A stretch of 19,048 nucleotides of DNA from Funneliformis mosseae. Lineage: Eukaryota > Glomeromycota > Glomeromycetes > Glomerales > Glomeraceae. Shown here one piece after another: positions 8,495-18,361 of this stretch. The notes beneath the pieces were generated by a model. The model had not been told where the DNA came from. It did no database searches and saw only the letters and a program-made list of their open reading frames with translations. The stretch spans positions 1 to 19,048 of the forward strand of contig CAJVPP010001586.1 in the NCBI GenBank assembly GCA_910592005.1, read 5' to 3'. Both the position numbers and the translations under genes were made by a program. Each line of letters opens with the position of its first letter. The first letter of the stretch is position 1.

Positions 8495-10231
8495 TCAAAG
8501 ACCCGAGTAAGAATAAACAAATAAAAATAAAAAAAAATACATAAGCGGAATCCTTAAGAAACAGTTAAATAAGGCTGAAATAAATGAATGAATAGGGGAA
8601 GTTACTTCTAGTGTATCGTCTTTAACTAGATTGTGAAGTTTTCTACTTGATTCTATTCTCTTGTAACAAATAGTTAAATAACTTATGTTTACTAACTTCA
8701 AGAAGAAGTTCTTTGTGAATTGCTGGGATTTAATCTGAGAATTAATTTCAAATTGGGTAATCTTTGAAAATCGATATCTCGCTAACGAATGTCCTTGTTT
8801 CGCTGATTCAATATACCACACTAAAGATATTAATCCATTTACTTTCGCGCCTAACAAACCTATTTCATAAATTTGTCCAAGGATATACTGTGCATTAACT
8901 TGTCCATTTGCAGCTGAAATTATAAACCAATTTAGAGCATCTTTTTGAGTTAATTGAACAACTTGACCAAATCTATACAGATATCTCAAGAAAAATTGCG
9001 CTTCTGAATGATTATGCTTTGCAGATTTAATAAACCAACACAATGATTTATTGTAATCTTTTTCACATCCAATTCCAAATTTATACATACATCCAAGATA
9101 AAATTCTGCTTCAATATTATTATTACGAGCAGATCTTAAAATCCATTCAAAAGACTTCTTGTAATCTCTTTCGAATATGCGTCCTTCTATATATGCCCCT
9201 CCAAGATAAAGTTGGGCTTTTCCATATTCGTTTTCTGCGGCTTCTTGAATTAATTTAATTCCTACTTTCTCATTTTCTTTTAATAAAATACACCCGATAT
9301 TAAATATTTTGGAAGGGAAAAATCTCTTAACTAACTTCCAATACGTAATGAGTGGATTTGCTGCTAGTCGCCAATGAAATGATTTCATCGGATCGTATGA
9401 CGTCTCAACTCCTTTGAAACTTATCAATGCAATAGATGTGGGGAAATGTTGTGCATTCGAATTTAAATAAGCGATGTTTTCAACTTTATAACTTGAGGAC
9501 ATATTGAATTCTTCATTGCTAACTGGTAACGATGGATTCATGTTTTCTTGACTAATGAAGGGATTAAGGTTTAATTCTTCCGTATCTACAGAATTGCCTG
9601 TAATTTTGGGAATTTTTAACTCTTTCTCTGTAATTACAGGAATAATTAATTCTTCCGTAACTACAGGAATTCTAAACTCTTCTTTTCTAATTAATGAAAG
9701 ATTTGTTTCTTCTTTCGCGATTAAAAAATTTGATTCTTTTCTATCTATCAGGGTATCTTTTATAACCAACGACGTGTCTAAATCATTCTTAATAGAAAGG
9801 AAATCCGTAATTTGGGTCATCAAAATATTATTTTCCTTAATCGATTCATTTTTATCATTTACAACTTTCATCGAAACTTGCTTATTCTTCCTCTTATTCT
9901 TATCCTTTCTATTAATGTTTAGATAAACTTTGTAAGATCCATCTCCAACTTTACAAGTTCTAATCAACTTTTTAATCTCATCACCTTTAAGCCAATTCTT
10001 AAAATTTTTGAAAAGCACTCCTCGTTGTCCATTCGTATTTGGATGATTCCCCCTTCCGGTAATAAAATTGATTGAACTTATGTTTAGTTCAAAACATTGT
10101 AAGATTACATTATTTACTATTTGACATGCTTGTACTTTAGTATAACCATGTAGATCATACATCGGGATATATTTCAATCCTTTCTTGTTGGTCTTATAGT
10201 TTAATTGAATGGTATTTATGATGTTATCCAT
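8495..10231 (-). CDS. Smr domain - Sel1 repeat protein with hydrophobic C-tail
   Basis: Single-exon gene of 578 residues starting at the ATG at 10231. Residues about 25-105 form an Smr domain, with the LHGY motif at 27-30, TGRGNH at 58-63 and a GDGSYKVYL end at 96-104; Smr domains are known as nucleic-acid-binding or nuclease modules. Residues 106-135 are very basic. Residues about 140-245 form an acidic linker with degenerate repeats of the type EEL-x-IPVITE. Residues about 306-490 carry one degenerate and four clearer Sel1-like repeats (YLGGAYIEG, YLGCMYKFGIG, FLRYLYRFG, ILGQIYEIG), helical hairpins that usually bind proteins. Residues about 549-575 are hydrophobic and end the protein, suggesting a tail anchor. 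Sel1 repeats are known from ERAD adaptors (SEL1L/Hrd3) and kinase-linked proteins of Glomeromycotina. An RNA- or DNA-linked role at a membrane is inference; the domains are seen. Confidence 0.9.
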   Translation of the reverse strand: MDNIINTIQLNYKTNKKGLKYIPMYDLHGYTKVQACQIVNNVILQCFELNISSINFITGRGNHPNTNGQRGVLFKNFKNWLKGDEIKKLIRTCKVGDGSYKVYLNINRKDKNKRKNKQVSMKVVNDKNESIKENNILMTQITDFLSIKNDLDTSLVIKDTLIDRKESNFLIAKEETNLSLIRKEEFRIPVVTEELIIPVITEKELKIPKITGNSVDTEELNLNPFISQENMNPSLPVSNEEFNMSSSYKVENIAYLNSNAQHFPTSIALISFKGVETSYDPMKSFHWRLAANPLITYWKLVKRFFPSKIFNIGCILLKENEKVGIKLIQEAAENEYGKAQLYLGGAYIEGRIFERDYKKSFEWILRSARNNNIEAEFYLGCMYKFGIGCEKDYNKSLCWFIKSAKHNHSEAQFFLRYLYRFGQVVQLTQKDALNWFIISAANGQVNAQYILGQIYEIGLLGAKVNGLISLVWYIESAKQGHSLARYRFSKITQFEINSQIKSQQFTKNFFLKLVNISYLTICYKRIESSRKLHNLVKDDTLEVTSPIHSFISALFNCFLRIPLMYFFLFLFVYSYSGL

Positions 10232-11076
10232 TTATTGGATTTAATGAAAAAATAAAAAGTATTATTCAATTTATTTATTTTAAATTTTTTCTATCCCCTT
10301 CACCCATTGTATATAAAATGAGAGAGAGAATGAATTTTTATTTTATTTTTTTTTTTTTTAGTCGGTTAAAAAAGAATTTTCTTACATCATTGTATTCCTA
10401 ATTGGATTTAATTAAATGCTAATCCTTGTTGTAATTGACATTGATATGTTATTCTTGCAAAAAGGGTATCACGCGATAGAAAAATTTTTAGCCCTTTTTA
10501 AAAAAGTAGCTTAATTTGTTTATCATTTGCATAAATGATTCACTTAAATTAAACTTTAAAATGGGGATATTTTTAACTTTTTACAATCTATCTTTTATTT
10601 AGTAATTAAATTCCATAAAACTAAAAATTAATATTGTAAGCAAAAATAACTTGGTAAAAATTCATGTGATATCTATCTTTAAAAATGATAGTTTATTTAT
10701 ATTATATTTTAAAATCATTCCAAGTTATTCATATATTGATAAATACCGATTTTTATCATTTTTAGTTTTTTAGTTATATATTTATTATATCAAATTATAA
10801 TAGTCTTAAATTCACATTACTAAAATAAATTACTATAATGTATATATATATAATAATTTAATAATATTTTTAACATTTAAAAGATTTTGAAAATAAGTAA
10901 ATAATTTAATAAATCAAATATAATTCAGTAGTAAAAAATATAAAAATATAAAATATCATTATATTAGAAAATAAAAAATCAAATTGTAATTTTTAATTTT
11001 GATCAAACAATTTATTTAATAAAATCGTTATGATTATTATTATTATTATATTATTATTATTTTAAATAATTTAAAA

Positions 11077-11107
<31 letters not shown>

Positions 11108-11285
11108 TCTATAAATAATTTATTCTAAACATTTTTGTCTTTTGCTTGTCATTATTATTTCCAAATCATCGTGGTTAAATTTTCCTAATACTGTATATAT
11201 TTTGTTATTTTTGTTATATCCATCCCAATATTTAAAATTAAAAAAATGAAAATGTTTACAATCCCCCAAATTTTATCTATTAATA
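10232..11285. other. AT-rich spacer with ATT microsatellite
   Basis: No gene is seen. The region upstream of the Smr-Sel1 gene is A/T-only over long stretches. It contains an (ATT)n-type tract at about 11033-11062 and a T15A16 palindrome at 11077-11107 followed by TCTATAAA. The promoter of the Smr-Sel1 gene must lie at the low-coordinate end of this spacer, but no distinct element stands out. Confidence 0.5.
11033..11062. repeat. ATT trinucleotide microsatellite
   Basis: About 30 bases of ATT units with one interruption, immediately before a T15A16 palindrome. A simple sequence repeat, likely variable in length between isolates. Confidence 0.7.
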
Positions 11286-14200
11286 TTATACAAATTCGAC
11301 ATTCATTAAAGAATGTACCCACAAATAGGCAGCCACAACTACTGCACCAGCTATCCAAATTGTGTATGTCTTGGATTCATCATCTTCCAACTTTTTATTC
11401 GAATTATTTGAAGATAATTCACCAATATTTGATATTTCTACTCCTTCTCTTGAATTCTCTGCAACTCTAATTCTCAAAGTATGCACAACTCCCTCGGTTT
11501 TCCAATCTTTAACTCGCCAGTATAATGTCTGTCTACTTTTAACATATCTCCAATCTCCGTCGGAAACTCTTATATCAAGTAAAAGTTTTTTATAATGATA
11601 ATTCGGTATATAAATTTCTGTCTCTGGTGCTGTTATGCTATATAATTGTTGCGATGATGGATAATTTGTGAATTTAAATGTAAATTCTAATTTCTTTAAA
11701 TTAAAGTTCATAGATTGTGGGATTCCTGATACTTTGGCTGCATACGGTCGCTAAGAAACAAAAAGGAAATTCTTAAAATTTATACGTATAAAATTTCGGT
11801 CACTTCTAAATATGCCAATTGTACTTACCAAAACTGCTTCCAAAACTCTTCCACCTTGATGAAAATACTCATAATCGGATCCATCATCTTGTTCCCAAAA
11901 ATGTAATTGAGTTAAATCGAAAGGCGATGTAGGAGATGTTGTTGCACGATTAGCAGTAATGTCTGTACAATCAGATCTAATTTCACACTCCTCATTTATT
12001 TCACTATTTACAAAAGTATTCTCACTTTTTTCATTAGAATCATTAGGTGAAATGTTAAGTGCGTCTTGGAAATTTGTTTGTATTTCGAGACTTTGAACCT
12101 TAATTTCTTTCTCTCTTGTACCATCTACTGGATTTTCATCTACATGTACCTTTCTTCCTTTGGTAATGGTGGTAGTTTTTGTTATGGTTTTTTCGTTATT
12201 AGGACGAGAAAAAATCGAAAAATCTTCACCGTACCAATGGTCACCGTGTGTATTATCATTTATTGGATTATAATTCCATAAACTATAAAATAGTGTTGGT
12301 TTAGGAAAAAGGTTGTTCAAATAGCAAATATAATCTATAAACAATTATTAACATACGTAAAGTTCACAAGATTCTTTTCCATGGCGCATAATACAGCATC
12401 CAAGAAATTACTATGATGCGCCCAGTCATTAGTTAAGAAGGCTTGCTTCTCATTGATATCCATAGGTATACCACACTCTCCAATAACACAGGGTTTTTCT
12501 CCTACATATTGAAGGCCATTTTTAATTATATTTCGAACTTGTCCGGAATAATTTTTTTTTGCTCCGGATATACCGAAAAATGTAGCTGCTGCTATATGAT
12601 GCGCTCCCTAAATAAATGAAATATTAACCATGTTGAAAGGACAAGATTATATAAGTGATTAATTTATTATCGTACCCTTGTTAAACGTTGAACATCGTGC
12701 GTTATTTTACCATTAAATGTTTTTGTAAATAACGCTTTTAAGTCATACCAATGGGGTGCAAATATAACATTATTGTGATGATCACTTGGTGTCCATTTTG
12801 GTGGAGGCTTGAAATGAAAAAAAAAATTTTTTAATTATAATTTTAATAATAATAACCATGATAACTAAACGTTAATTAAAAAATACAAGCATACCTCATT
12901 TGGAAGTGGCTCAACGAACACAAAATATTCTTTGTTAACGCTTTGAATTCCTTCAGCGTATCTCTTGACAAAAGGTAAATAAAAATCTTTGTAGAATTCC
13001 AATTTTTCTCCAGTTTTTGGATGCTTTAAGAAATAATCTTTTTTCAAAACTTTCGGTTTTCCAGTTTTAGCATCAACGTCCCAAACACCATGTTGACGCC
13101 ATATACAACTGCCATCTAGCCAAGCGGATTCATGTTCTTCATTAATAAGACGTGTTTTATCTTTACGGGTGGGAAATGGCCATGATTTAATCCATACTTC
13201 AATTTCTTGTGGTATACCATCGCCAAGAGCAAATGATTGTAAGGCAGATGGCGAATCTCCAAATACAAGGGTTTTCCCTTCATCATACCGATGTAAGTCT
13301 GCTAAACCAATATACCCTTGATGAGGTTCATTCATCAATTCAAATCCCATAACTGCCTCCAAATGTTGAAGCCGACTAAAAAAAAGTTTAATTAAATTTT
13401 AAAGATATGTAAAAAAAAAAAAAAAATTCCGTTAAAGCTCTACATTACCTTGCTAAATGTTTATAACAATTTATATATTTTGTTTGAAGAAATTCTTTCA
13501 CACTTACTCCTTCACAAGTTGAATTGGGAGCAAACACATCACCACCCCAAAATAAAGAAAACATGGTACTACTAGCTAATTTAGTATAATTAGTTGGCCA
13601 CACCATTGGCAATGAATCACCAGGTTTATGATTCATATTATGGACGTAAGCAGCACCCGTGGTCTTAAATTTTGTCATGTCAAGACCAGCAACCTCAAAG
13701 GTCCATCCCGGAGCACCTGATCCACCCGAAAACCTTGACCACTATGTAAATGAAAGAGGGAAAAAATTGTTATTATGAAATTTTGCAATTTGAAAAAATT
13801 TTTTTTTTATTGTCTTTCATTCTCTAAATATGAGTAACTTACACAATCCTGATGTGGATCTATGAAACATTTTATACCATAACGAGGCATCTGTTCTATG
13901 ACATTGATGAGATAATCAATGAACTCTTCGTCATAAATACCCCTACAAGATTGTTAACATAATAAACCATTTTGCTTGATACTCAATTGATTCCTAATAA
14001 ATTCTCCTATAATTTCAAAAATTTAATATTAATATTAAAATTGCTTACGGTCCGGCATGTTCCAATGATTCCCAAGTGACCAATAGTCTAACAAAAGTAA
14101 GGCCCCAAGTTCTTAATCTAGCAAAATGCTGATGAACCTCCTCAAGTGGAAAAGGTCTGCCCACGAAAGAAACGTTACGATGATCAAAAAATCCTTCACT

Positions 14201-14695
14201 TAAATGACTGGATCCATCAGGTTTAGTTGGTAATTTAGAATTACCACATAAATTAACGCCACGTAATAAACAAATACGACCTTGTTCATCCTTAAACCAT
14301 TTACCATCGGCTTTCAATGAACCAGAAGTAAACCAATTTTGAGCCAAAGCACCCGATTCACCTAATGCTAACGCGTTTCGTTTATCCAGAATAAAATTAG
14401 CATCGATGTTGGTTGAAGAAAAAGGAGGAGTATCGGGAGGAGAAGAAGACGCGTAAGAACTGAAAGAGGAAACGGAAGCCGAACGCTTCAATTCGGGAGC
14501 TTTAAGATGGTGGTGTGATGGGCGGAAATGAGCTGATTCGTCACTTGATTTATTAACAAGAGATTTCTCATCAGAGGAATCACCATCGGAAGACACGGAA
14601 ACATCGGGATCCATATGGATCTCAGATGTAGTAATGATGGAGGTAGTAGTGGTAGGTTTCGTGATGTCAGTTGTTTCAACAGATGGCGGAGACAT
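11286..14695 (-). CDS. GH5 (subfamily 12-like) glucosylceramidase/sterylglucosidase-type enzyme, membrane-anchored
   Basis: Eight exons: 14695-14049, 13942-13843, 13741-13449, 13375-12895, 12807-12676, 12607-12357, 12282-11829, 11750-11286; 940 residues. All seven introns (68-106 bp) are GT-AG and phase-consistent. An in-frame TTG lies three codons upstream; I chose the ATG. Residues about 1-105 are Ser/Thr-rich and low-complexity, with no signal peptide. The catalytic domain follows: LRGVNLCGNSK, FVRLLVTWESLEHAGPGIYD, FIDPHQD (243-248), GFELMNEPHQG with predicted acid/base Glu363, FAPHWYD (523-529), IGECGIP with predicted nucleophile Glu595, then LWNYNP and GEDFSIFS. Exon 7 adds a charged insert of about 90 residues, then a beta-sandwich-like region from RPYAAKVSG. 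Residues about 916-934 form a transmembrane segment close to the C terminus. Known relatives (fungal EGCrP-type enzymes) hydrolyse glucosylceramide or ergosteryl glucoside; substrate here is inference. Confidence 0.93.
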
Positions 14696-15321
14696 TGTTG
14701 GCAACGACGGTAAGTTGCTTCGATTAAAAGTAAATTAGTTTTTTTGTAAATGAATTAATCTAGGGTGAAAAAGAGTAGAATTACAATTTTCTTAATAAAT
14801 AAATCAATCTATATGTAAAAAGTATTTATTTGGTAATCAAAAGGACTTTTTAATTGGAAATGAAACAGTTAAAAGAAAAGAAATTGTGTATATAAAAGAA
14901 AGTATAAAGTGGGGATCTAATAGTTAGAAATAAAAGATTGTGTTTTTTTTTTTATATATATAAAAGTCGGTTTTTTTGGGTGGCTTTTGAATTAACTGTA
15001 GAGTTACAAAGATGTTTGCCAATCAAAAGATCAAAAATAATTTCCTTATTTGGATAAGAATTTATTTCGGGAAAAAGCATGGGGCTAAGGACGCACCATT
15101 TAAACTGGGCTAAACTGGGCTTAGAATGCATCAAAAAGCTCGGTTCTTAGACATTTTTGCTAAGCAGTGAAAAATAACAATTTATTTTAAGAACAATTTA
15201 TTATATTAGGTAATAATTATCGTTATAATAAAATCAAAAAAAAAAAAAAAATTAAATCTATTATATAATTATATATTATATATTAATTTTAAAAGTAAAT
15301 TACGAATAATAAATTAATTTT
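14696..15321. other. Spacer between the GH5 gene and the GPI-type gene
   Basis: This holds the GH5 promoter and 5' leader on the minus strand and the 3' end of the upstream gene. A TATATATA stretch at about 14955 lies some 260 bp before the GH5 ATG and could be a core promoter element or simple AT DNA. A perfect tandem duplication of TAAACTGGGC occurs at about 15102-15121. A 60-codon minus-strand frame here (15134-14952) has no recognisable features and I do not call it. Confidence 0.45.
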
Positions 15322-16231
15322 TTAAAATAAGGACATTCCAGAGAAGACAATAGCTAAAGCAACTGCAGCATTTCCAACATGACCATTTAATGAGGAAGCA
15401 TCACTTTTCTTTGATCCAGAATCAGATCCAGAATCACCACCATTTGAACCACCGTTGCCAGTTTTACCGTCGGTTGAATTTCCACCCTTGGCACCTTCAA
15501 CCGATGGAGCATACGTTGGAACAGTTGCTATATCTGCAACATTATAATAGGCAGGAGGTTGTTTTGGTGTGCCACACAATTGAGAATATTCTGCAATACA
15601 AGCATTATTGCATTTTGGTTTGTCATCGGGAAGGACCTTAGGTAAACCACATGCTTCTTTACATGCTTCTCCTGAACCGATACAATGGGCATAATTAATT
15701 GGCCATTGGTAACCTAAATAATCTGGAACTTTATCAATACATCCGCATCCCCATCCCATTGTGGTCGAATTGCAAAAGTTCTAAAATAAAAATGTTAAAT
15801 TAACATGATGAATAGATCAACTATTTTAGAATTGAATTATTACATCAACATACCATCGGAGCCTAATTGGTTGAGGGAAGTTAGGGGGAAGAAAGTTAGA
15901 ATGATAATTAATTAATTGAAAAAAGAAGTGAAATTTCATTTCATACACGTACTTTTTCGGGTCCACCACAATTTGTTTGACAGAAGCCCTTGTTCGCGTC
16001 GCAAAGTGAAATTCGCTCTGGTTCGGGTTTTACTGTGAGATTGTACTTGAAATCCGGAAGGTCTGGATTCTTTGCTGTTGTTTGCGCTATTCGTTTACCC
16101 ATTAAAGGAAAAGTTAACATCTTAAACATTATAACTTGGGCTTAAAACAAGAAATACATACCTTTTGTGCATGAGAAAGAAGTCAAAGCTATGAAAGCGA
16201 AAGCAGTGTATGTAACGAAGAATGTCCTCAT
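15322..16231 (-). CDS. Secreted Cys-rich, probably GPI-anchored wall protein (DUF7707-like)
   Basis: Four exons: 16231-16162, 16074-15953, a 9-nt microexon 15862-15854 and 15780-15322, giving 219 residues. Introns are 87, 90 and 73 bp, all GT-AG (donors GTATGT, GTACGT, GTATGT). The start MRTFFVTYTAFAFIALTSFS is a signal peptide. The mature part begins around KNPDLPDFKYNLTV and has a Cys pattern: LCDANKGFCQTNC, NFCNSTTMGWGCGC, then HCIGSGEACKEAC and further Cys pairs. Order and spacing resemble the fungal DUF7707 domain; this is recalled, not searched. A Pro/Tyr segment and a Gly/Ser-rich linker follow, then a hydrophobic C-terminal tail (about 204-219) behind small residues, as in a GPI-attachment signal. 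The likely site of action is plasma membrane or wall; biochemical function is unknown. It sits upstream of the GH5 gene on the same strand with its own promoter. Confidence 0.85.
15854..15862 (-). other. 9-nt microexon of the GPI-type gene
   Basis: The nine bases GCTCCGATG (Ala-Pro-Met) are bounded by an acceptor AATTAG and a donor GTATGT, both in phase 0. Each flanking intron has its own branch-site candidates: TTCTAAC and CCTAACT upstream, TTTAACA downstream. Skipping it would also keep the frame, so it could be alternatively included. Confidence 0.6.
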
Positions 16232-16269
16232 TTTTGCAAAGCGAGTGGTGTATGGTTAATAAATGGGTA

Positions 16270-16347
16270 TTTATTTGTAAAGTGAATAGTTGAGGGAAGG
16301 TTGGGAGGTAAGGTAGATGGAGAGAACAAAAGGATGGTTTTATAACC
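16270..16347 (-). promoter_or_regulatory. TATA box and CT-rich tract of the GPI-type gene
   Basis: On the minus strand a TATAAAA box, within the palindrome GGTTATAAAACC at 16336-16347, lies about 110 bp before the ATG. It is followed by about 65 bases of pyrimidine-rich DNA (CT and CCTTCC words). This TATA-plus-CT-block layout is typical of strongly expressed fungal genes, so high expression is a reasonable inference. Confidence 0.5.
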
Positions 16348-17058
16348 GCGAAAAATAGGAGTAAGATGGAATGATTTACAGTTCGTTTTGGGTACAAATT
16401 CGTATGTGATTTTCACAAATATTAATTTTAATTATTTACCTTTTAAGGATATTATTTATTAAGTGCATTAGCAGCAGAAAATTGTGAATAACGCCCAATA
16501 AATTTTGTTCAACGTCAACATTTAATCAACAAAAAAACGAGGAAATCATCTCAAATTTGTTACATCTATGAAAAAAAAAAAGATCGAATCAACCAATATT
16601 TATTTAATGCATAGTTTCATCACCACCTCAGGTCAAACAAACTCCTTTTTACATTTTTGTTGTGCATAAAAATTTTCAATTTTTTCTTTTTTTCAAAAGT
16701 GAACTAAACCTAATCTAAAGATCGTCAATTCATTCTGTCTTCAACTAAAAATATATTAAAATTTGATTTGTGTTTTCAATTTAAATAAATTGTAAAATAA
16801 CCTTATTTTTTTTTTTAAACATTATGATCGCACTCCACATTTAGAAACATTCTGTAAGTTTCTCATGTTTTAACACTGTTTTTACTAACAACAAACATTT
16901 GGGTTATGCAAAAAAAAAAAAATGTTTCTTTTCGCCGAAAAATTTTCAATCCACATTGGATCCACATAATCAATTATGTGTTACAAAGCAATTCAATTTC
17001 TCGGCTTATGACCTTTTCTAGGGGTTTTGTCTTCAATTATATGACTTTATTGACGGGG
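16348..17058. other. Intergenic region
   Basis: No supported gene. The open frames on the plus strand here lack motifs, and the longest overlaps the minus-strand relic to its right. The region carries several A and T runs and a few AC-rich words. Confidence 0.45.
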
Positions 17059-17576
17059 TTACAAATTCAATTTCTTGATTTTGTAATCTGCATTAGTACA
17101 AATAGCTTTCTTTTTAAATAAATATGCTAATTCATTCATCGATAACCGTATTGGTTCTCGAAATAGAACTTTCAACTGCTTGTACCTTCCCATGAGTATT
17201 TGTACTTCTTTCAACATCCTTACATTATTATATTCATGTTGTAGAAGCACGGGTCGATAAGCACCATAAACTTATTTATTATCAACCTAATAGTTGATAT
17301 AATAGCCTTGTAAATATGTTATTTTAGTGTTAGAATCGATAGATATACCACTTTTTGGTGTACAACCTTTTCCATAGATTCGCGTTCTTCAACGGCCCAG
17401 TAAAAATCGTAATTAAGATCTTGACATAAAACTGTTGTTAAGTCTGAAAATCCTTCCCGCAACTAAAGCCTAAGTTAAAGTAAAAGTAAAAAGACAAAAT
17501 AAAAAGACGATTGATCTTACTTTTTTTGGAGATTCTGCAAGTGATAAATCATATTTTTGCTTGATCAGGTATTGGC
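17059..17576 (-). pseudogene. Broken spliced coding relic truncated near a transposon end
   Basis: Three successive coding pieces on the minus strand join through phase-0 GT-AG introns. 17576-17521 encodes QYLIKQKYDLSLAESPKK and ends at a GTAAGA donor. 17462-17349 encodes 38 residues (LREGFSDLTTVLCQDLNYDF...) and ends at GTATAT. 17286-17059 encodes VDNK-stop-VYGAYRPVLLQHEYNN and about 50 further helical, basic residues to a terminal TAA. The second intron has a good TTCTAAC branch site. The in-frame TAA at 17274-17272 and the lack of any start exon mark it as broken, unless a different acceptor is used. Coding begins only about 9 bases from the transposon end at 17585, so insertion probably cut off the 5' exons. 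The protein looks like an alpha-helical charged protein; I do not recognise the family. Confidence 0.5.
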
Positions 17577-17593
17577 CTTATATTTAGGGTTGG

Positions 17594-17735
17594 TTCGGTC
17601 CAAAAAAACCGGTCTTTCATCTTTCTTAGGACCGACCGGTTCATAAGTGGACCGGTCTTTGCATATTCGGTCCTACCGGTCCGGTCCGGTCCAAAATATT
17701 TTTCCGTTCGGTCCAGACCGATTTATAAGACCGTC
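17594..17735. repeat. CGGTCC-rich subterminal repeat block
   Basis: At least nine copies of CGGTCC or its complement GGACCG, plus several ACCGGT words, in about 140 bases, including three tandem CCGGT units at about 17675-17692. The block is far more GC-rich than its surroundings. Clusters of short GC-rich motifs near element ends are typical transposase-binding sites of hAT elements. Confidence 0.7.
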
Positions 17736-18361
17736 CTTAGTAAGCATATATAGTAGTATTAAAGTTTAATTTTATAGAAGACTAAAAATAAATCGTTTTT
17801 ATTATCCCTTAAATTGTAAGTATAAAATTGATAAAAAATGAAATAAAGTTTATTAGATTTGTCATATTAAAATACATCTAATAATAATATCTTTAAATTT
17901 TTAAAATTAATAATTATTAATATATATCAATTTTTCAATTTTTCAATTTTTAAAAATAGCATTATGTAATTATTATTTAAAAATAAAATTTAGTTTACTG
18001 GATTCATCTCATTAAAAACCTATTAAATGATAGTATTCTTATATTTTTGAAATTAATAGATAGTAAGATATATGAGTTTTAAAATTTTAATTTTTACTTA
18101 GAAACATCATAAAATTTATTATTAAAGTATTAATTTTTTAATAACATATTTTAAATATTTAAAAATAATTAAAAAAAATTTTAATTAATAAATAAAATTG
18201 CTTGCAAATTTGTAAACAAAACAATTAAAAGGATAAATACAAATATAAAAATTATATACTAAATAAAATTGATTAATATTAAAAAAAAATGTTCCTTTCT
18301 TCTTTATTAATTAATGTTTTCTATATTAACTATATTATTTCTCACAAACTTCTTGACAAAA

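Noticed and set aside
8173..8520. 115-codon minus-strand frame overlapping the 3' end of the Smr-Sel1 gene
   Set aside because: Overlaps the 3' end of a real gene in another frame and contains poly-T-derived Phe runs; no recognisable domain.
9043..9926. Plus-strand frames opposite the Smr-Sel1 gene
   Set aside because: They are antisense to a gene with clear domains; the repeated ITGI/SSVTTG look mirrors the linker repeats of the real protein.
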